NCBI GenBank assembly: GCA_030744875.1
Contig: JASLPR010000056.1
Location: 1 to 62,231 of the forward strand
Source: Chloroflexota bacterium
GTDB lineage: Bacteria > Chloroflexota > UBA11872 > VXNJ01
DNA length: 62,231 nucleotides
Direction: 5' to 3'
The notes beneath the pieces were generated by a model, which searched no databases, was not told where the DNA came from, and saw nothing but the letters and a program-made list of their open reading frames with translations. The position numbers and the translations under genes are program-made. Positions 61,314 to 62,231 of the stretch are shown one piece after another (the first letter of the stretch is position 1; every line of letters begins with the position of its first letter).

Positions 61314-62231
61314 ATGCCCCTCTCCCGACGTCGCTTGCTCGCCGGTTCCCTGGCCGCCGGGGCCGTCCTCGCCGCCTGTGGCTAGCCCGACCTGGCGGAG
61401 TTGCCCGATGGCTTCGCCGGCGACGCCGAGCCCACCCCGCCCCCGGCGCTGGCGGTCGACACCGCGGTCAAATCCGCCGGCAACGTCGCCGTCACCGTCG
61501 GCGTCGCCTCCGGCCACGCCAAGCTCGCCGAATTCGAAACCTTGATCCACAGCGCTGTCGCCGACGTCGAAGCGGCCATCCCCGCCCTCGACCTCGACGT
61601 CATTCAGGTCCGCATGGGCAGCGACCTGTCCGACTTCACCGGGGCCTTCATCAACTCCATCGAATCCGTCCTCGACCGGGGCCAGACGCTCGATCTGCTG
61701 GTCATCCCCGACCGCCCGGTGCTCCTGGCGCTGGCCGCCGCCGAGCTCATTGCCGACATCGAACCCTTCCTCGCCGGCGGCCGGCCGGAGCCCCGCCTCC
61801 CCCATCCCCTGGCCCTGCGGGCCACCTCGATCGACGGCTAGTGCTGGGCCAACGCCTAGGGCATCACTCCGCGGGCCCTCTGGTATCAGCCCGAGTTGTT
61901 CGACAACGTCGGCCTTGAGCCGCCGCCGTCGGCTGACTGGGACTGGGACGAGTTCCTCGAAGCCGCGCTCAAGCTCACCGTCCCCGCCACCGCCGACGGC
62001 AGCGGTGGCCAGTGGGGGTTCTGGTCCAACGACCTGGTCTCGCTCCCGTTCATCTGGCAGAACGGCGGCGACATCATCTCTGCCGACGGCGCCCGCAGCC
62101 TTCTCGACCAGCCGGAAGCCATAGGCGCCCTGCGTTTCTTGGCCGATCTCACCCACATCCACCGCGTGGCCCCCTCCCGCGTAGACATCGCCAAGCGCGC
62201 CTCCGGCAAGGACGGCTTCCGTATCCTAGTC
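61314..62231 (+). pseudogene. Extracellular solute-binding lipoprotein with three in-frame TAG codons (runs off the right edge)
   Basis: MPLSRRRLLAGSLAAGAVLAACG-TAG(61383)-PDL...ATSIDG-TAG(61839)-CWANA-TAG(61857)-GITPRALWYQPELFDNVGLEPPPSADWDWDEFLEAALKLT... Confidence 0.8.

Overview
High-GC bacterial chromosomal window of about 62 kb. It looks Chloroflexota-like (SAR202/Dehalococcoidia style), inferred only from gene content and protein flavour. Most of it is ordinary metabolic content: dinB, Ldh-family dehydrogenase, OYE-type flavin reductase, mmsA, Gfo/Idh/MocA dehydrogenases, cyclase, MMPL transporter, lgt, CobW GTPase, SQR-like oxidoreductase, icd, purE, S9 and M20 peptidases, sulfatase-like enzyme, CDP-alcohol transferase, cob(I)alamin adenosyltransferase, uvrA, and an ABC/HlyD export operon. 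The most notable items are: (1) a SelW/Rdx-family selenoprotein gene (527..772), split by the ORF caller at an in-frame TGA in a CxxU motif and followed by a bacterial SECIS-like stem-loop; (2) an intact ORF (14430..14858) resembling IS200/IS605 TnpA but lacking both the HUH motif and the catalytic Tyr; (3) an ABC ATPase with a C-terminal AbrB/SpoVT-like domain; (4) an AT-rich two-gene island (about 34.75-36.06 kb) encoding a PD-(D/E)XK nuclease-like protein; (5) many interrupted genes carrying in-frame TAG/TAA codons and frameshifts; (6) TAG-dominant stop usage, including convergent genes that share a CTAG; (7) an internally deleted AIM24-like gene. No tRNA, rRNA or CRISPR array was recognised. 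All assignments are by eye, without database searches.
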